From positions 1 through 45,558 of the forward strand of contig NZ_AMGO01000010.1 in NCBI RefSeq assembly GCF_000299575.1: a stretch of DNA of 45,558 nucleotides. The letters run 5' to 3'. The stretch is from Oceaniovalibus guishaninsula JLT2003. GTDB taxonomy: Bacteria > Pseudomonadota > Alphaproteobacteria > Rhodobacterales > Rhodobacteraceae. Below the pieces are notes generated by a model. That model was given only the letters and a program-made list of their open reading frames with translations. It had not been told where the DNA came from and ran no database searches. Shown here one piece after another: positions 45,076 to 45,558 of this stretch (positions within the stretch are counted from its first letter, which is position 1; each line of letters opens with the position of its first letter). The position numbers were made by a program, and so were the translations under genes.

Positions 45076-45129
45076 CATCCGCCCGCCGGTCGTGCTAGGG
45101 GCCGCGCGAATGGCACCGCGAACGACATC

Positions 45130-45558
45130 ATGCCGCTGATCTGGCTTCTGGTCCTGCTGGGCCTTCTGGCGGCGGCGGGCTTCGTGGCCGGGCGCCGGCG
45201 CGCGCTGGCTTCGGCGGGCGGCGACGGGCGGGGCCTGCATTCCTTGCCGGTCTATTACGGCGCCAACGTAGTGCTGTCGGCGCTGATCCCGTCCTTGACC
45301 CTGCTGGCGGTGTGGACGCTGCTGCAACCGCCGCTGCTGGAGGCGTGGATCGCCCCCTCGATCCCCGACAGCGCCATCCCCCCCGCCTCGGATCGCGCGC
45401 TGATCATGAACGACGTGCGCCGCATCGCCGGCGGGCTCGACGCGCTGGCGGCCCAGGGGCGGCCCGTCGCCGCGCCTTCGGACCTGCGCGCCGAACTGGG
45501 GCGCGTCGGCGTGCCGGTGATCGGCGACATCGCCCCCCCGGTGCTGGCCGCCGCCGAA
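45130..45558 (+). CDS. pstC: Phosphate ABC transporter permease PstC, N-terminal part (cut by window edge)
   Basis: The first 143 codons of a gene that continues past the right edge. The reading frame is open to the last base. The N-terminus MPLIWLLVLLGLLAAAGFVAGRR is the first membrane helix, and GLHSLPVYYGANVVLSALIPSL with a second helix (about 45-70) matches the extended N-terminal region found in PstC of this bacterial group. Its position after pstS supports the call. The permease core with the transport-specific motifs lies outside the window. Confidence 0.85.
   Translation, partial: MPLIWLLVLLGLLAAAGFVAGRRRALASAGGDGRGLHSLPVYYGANVVLSALIPSLTLLAVWTLLQPPLLEAWIAPSIPDSAIPPASDRALIMNDVRRIAGGLDALAAQGRPVAAPSDLRAELGRVGVPVIGDIAPPVLAAAE

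Overview
The window looks like chromosome from a high-GC alphaproteobacterium of the Rhodobacteraceae, Paracoccus-like in style. This is inferred from gene content and order: a DUF1223 gene beside aconitase, the run HIG1 protein - PduO-type cobalamin adenosyltransferase - etfB - etfA - 3-hydroxybutyryl-CoA dehydrogenase, a DUF6473 protein, a class II DAHP synthase, and the typical PstS/PstC pair. No rRNA is present, so the genus is a guess. Almost everything from 2.2 kb to the right end is ordinary, densely packed housekeeping DNA.

Layout. 1-2.0 kb: remains of a transposase-like mobile-element gene on the minus strand, broken by three frame changes and running off the left edge. 2.0-8.4 kb: two minus-strand hairpin terminators, aconitase (acnA), a secreted DUF1223 protein, a lipid A-type acyltransferase whose 5' end lies in a 139-bp tandem duplication, and an isolated FliG-like gene. 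8.5-12.2 kb: a tiny secreted cysteine-containing protein, purB, bioY, a small DUF1127-like protein and gap. 12.3-17.7 kb: methionine synthase split into two overlapping genes, then glutamate dehydrogenase. 17.7-24.4 kb: an FAH-family hydrolase, an enoyl-CoA hydratase, a PaaI-type thioesterase, parC, an SH3-domain protein, an SDR, a HIG1 protein and cobalamin adenosyltransferase. 24.5-28.7 kb: etfBA and hbd, separated by a 650-bp gene-free stretch with a diverged ~105-bp direct repeat and by a DUF6473 gene on the opposite strand. 28.7-31.5 kb: a membrane protein, tRNA-Leu(CAA), a zinc metallopeptidase, dsbB and a MocA/MobA-like nucleotidyltransferase. 31.5-36.8 kb: a complete branched-chain amino acid ABC transporter (livJ-G-F-H-M) with an intercistronic hairpin after the binding-protein gene. 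36.9-40.0 kb: a GlxA-type regulator, class II DAHP synthase and a PAS-domain protein. 40.2-43.4 kb: a tightly overlapping plus-strand operon yicC-gmk-gamma carbonic anhydrase-PLP enzyme. 43.5 kb to the end: an unknown 123-aa protein, pstS and the start of pstC.

How the genes fit together: central carbon and nitrogen metabolism dominate (aconitase, GAPDH, glutamate dehydrogenase, DAHP synthase, adenylosuccinate lyase, guanylate kinase). A cobalamin theme links the split B12-dependent methionine synthase to the adenosyltransferase. EtfAB, hydroxybutyryl-CoA dehydrogenase, enoyl-CoA hydratase and the thioesterase point to acyl-CoA metabolism. The window also carries uptake systems for branched-chain amino acids, phosphate and biotin.

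I do not see a convincing new multigene system. The points most worth checking are the frameshifted mobile-element gene at the left edge, the duplicated 5' end of the acyltransferase gene, the diverged repeat between etfA and hbd, the lone FliG homologue, and the two-piece MetH.
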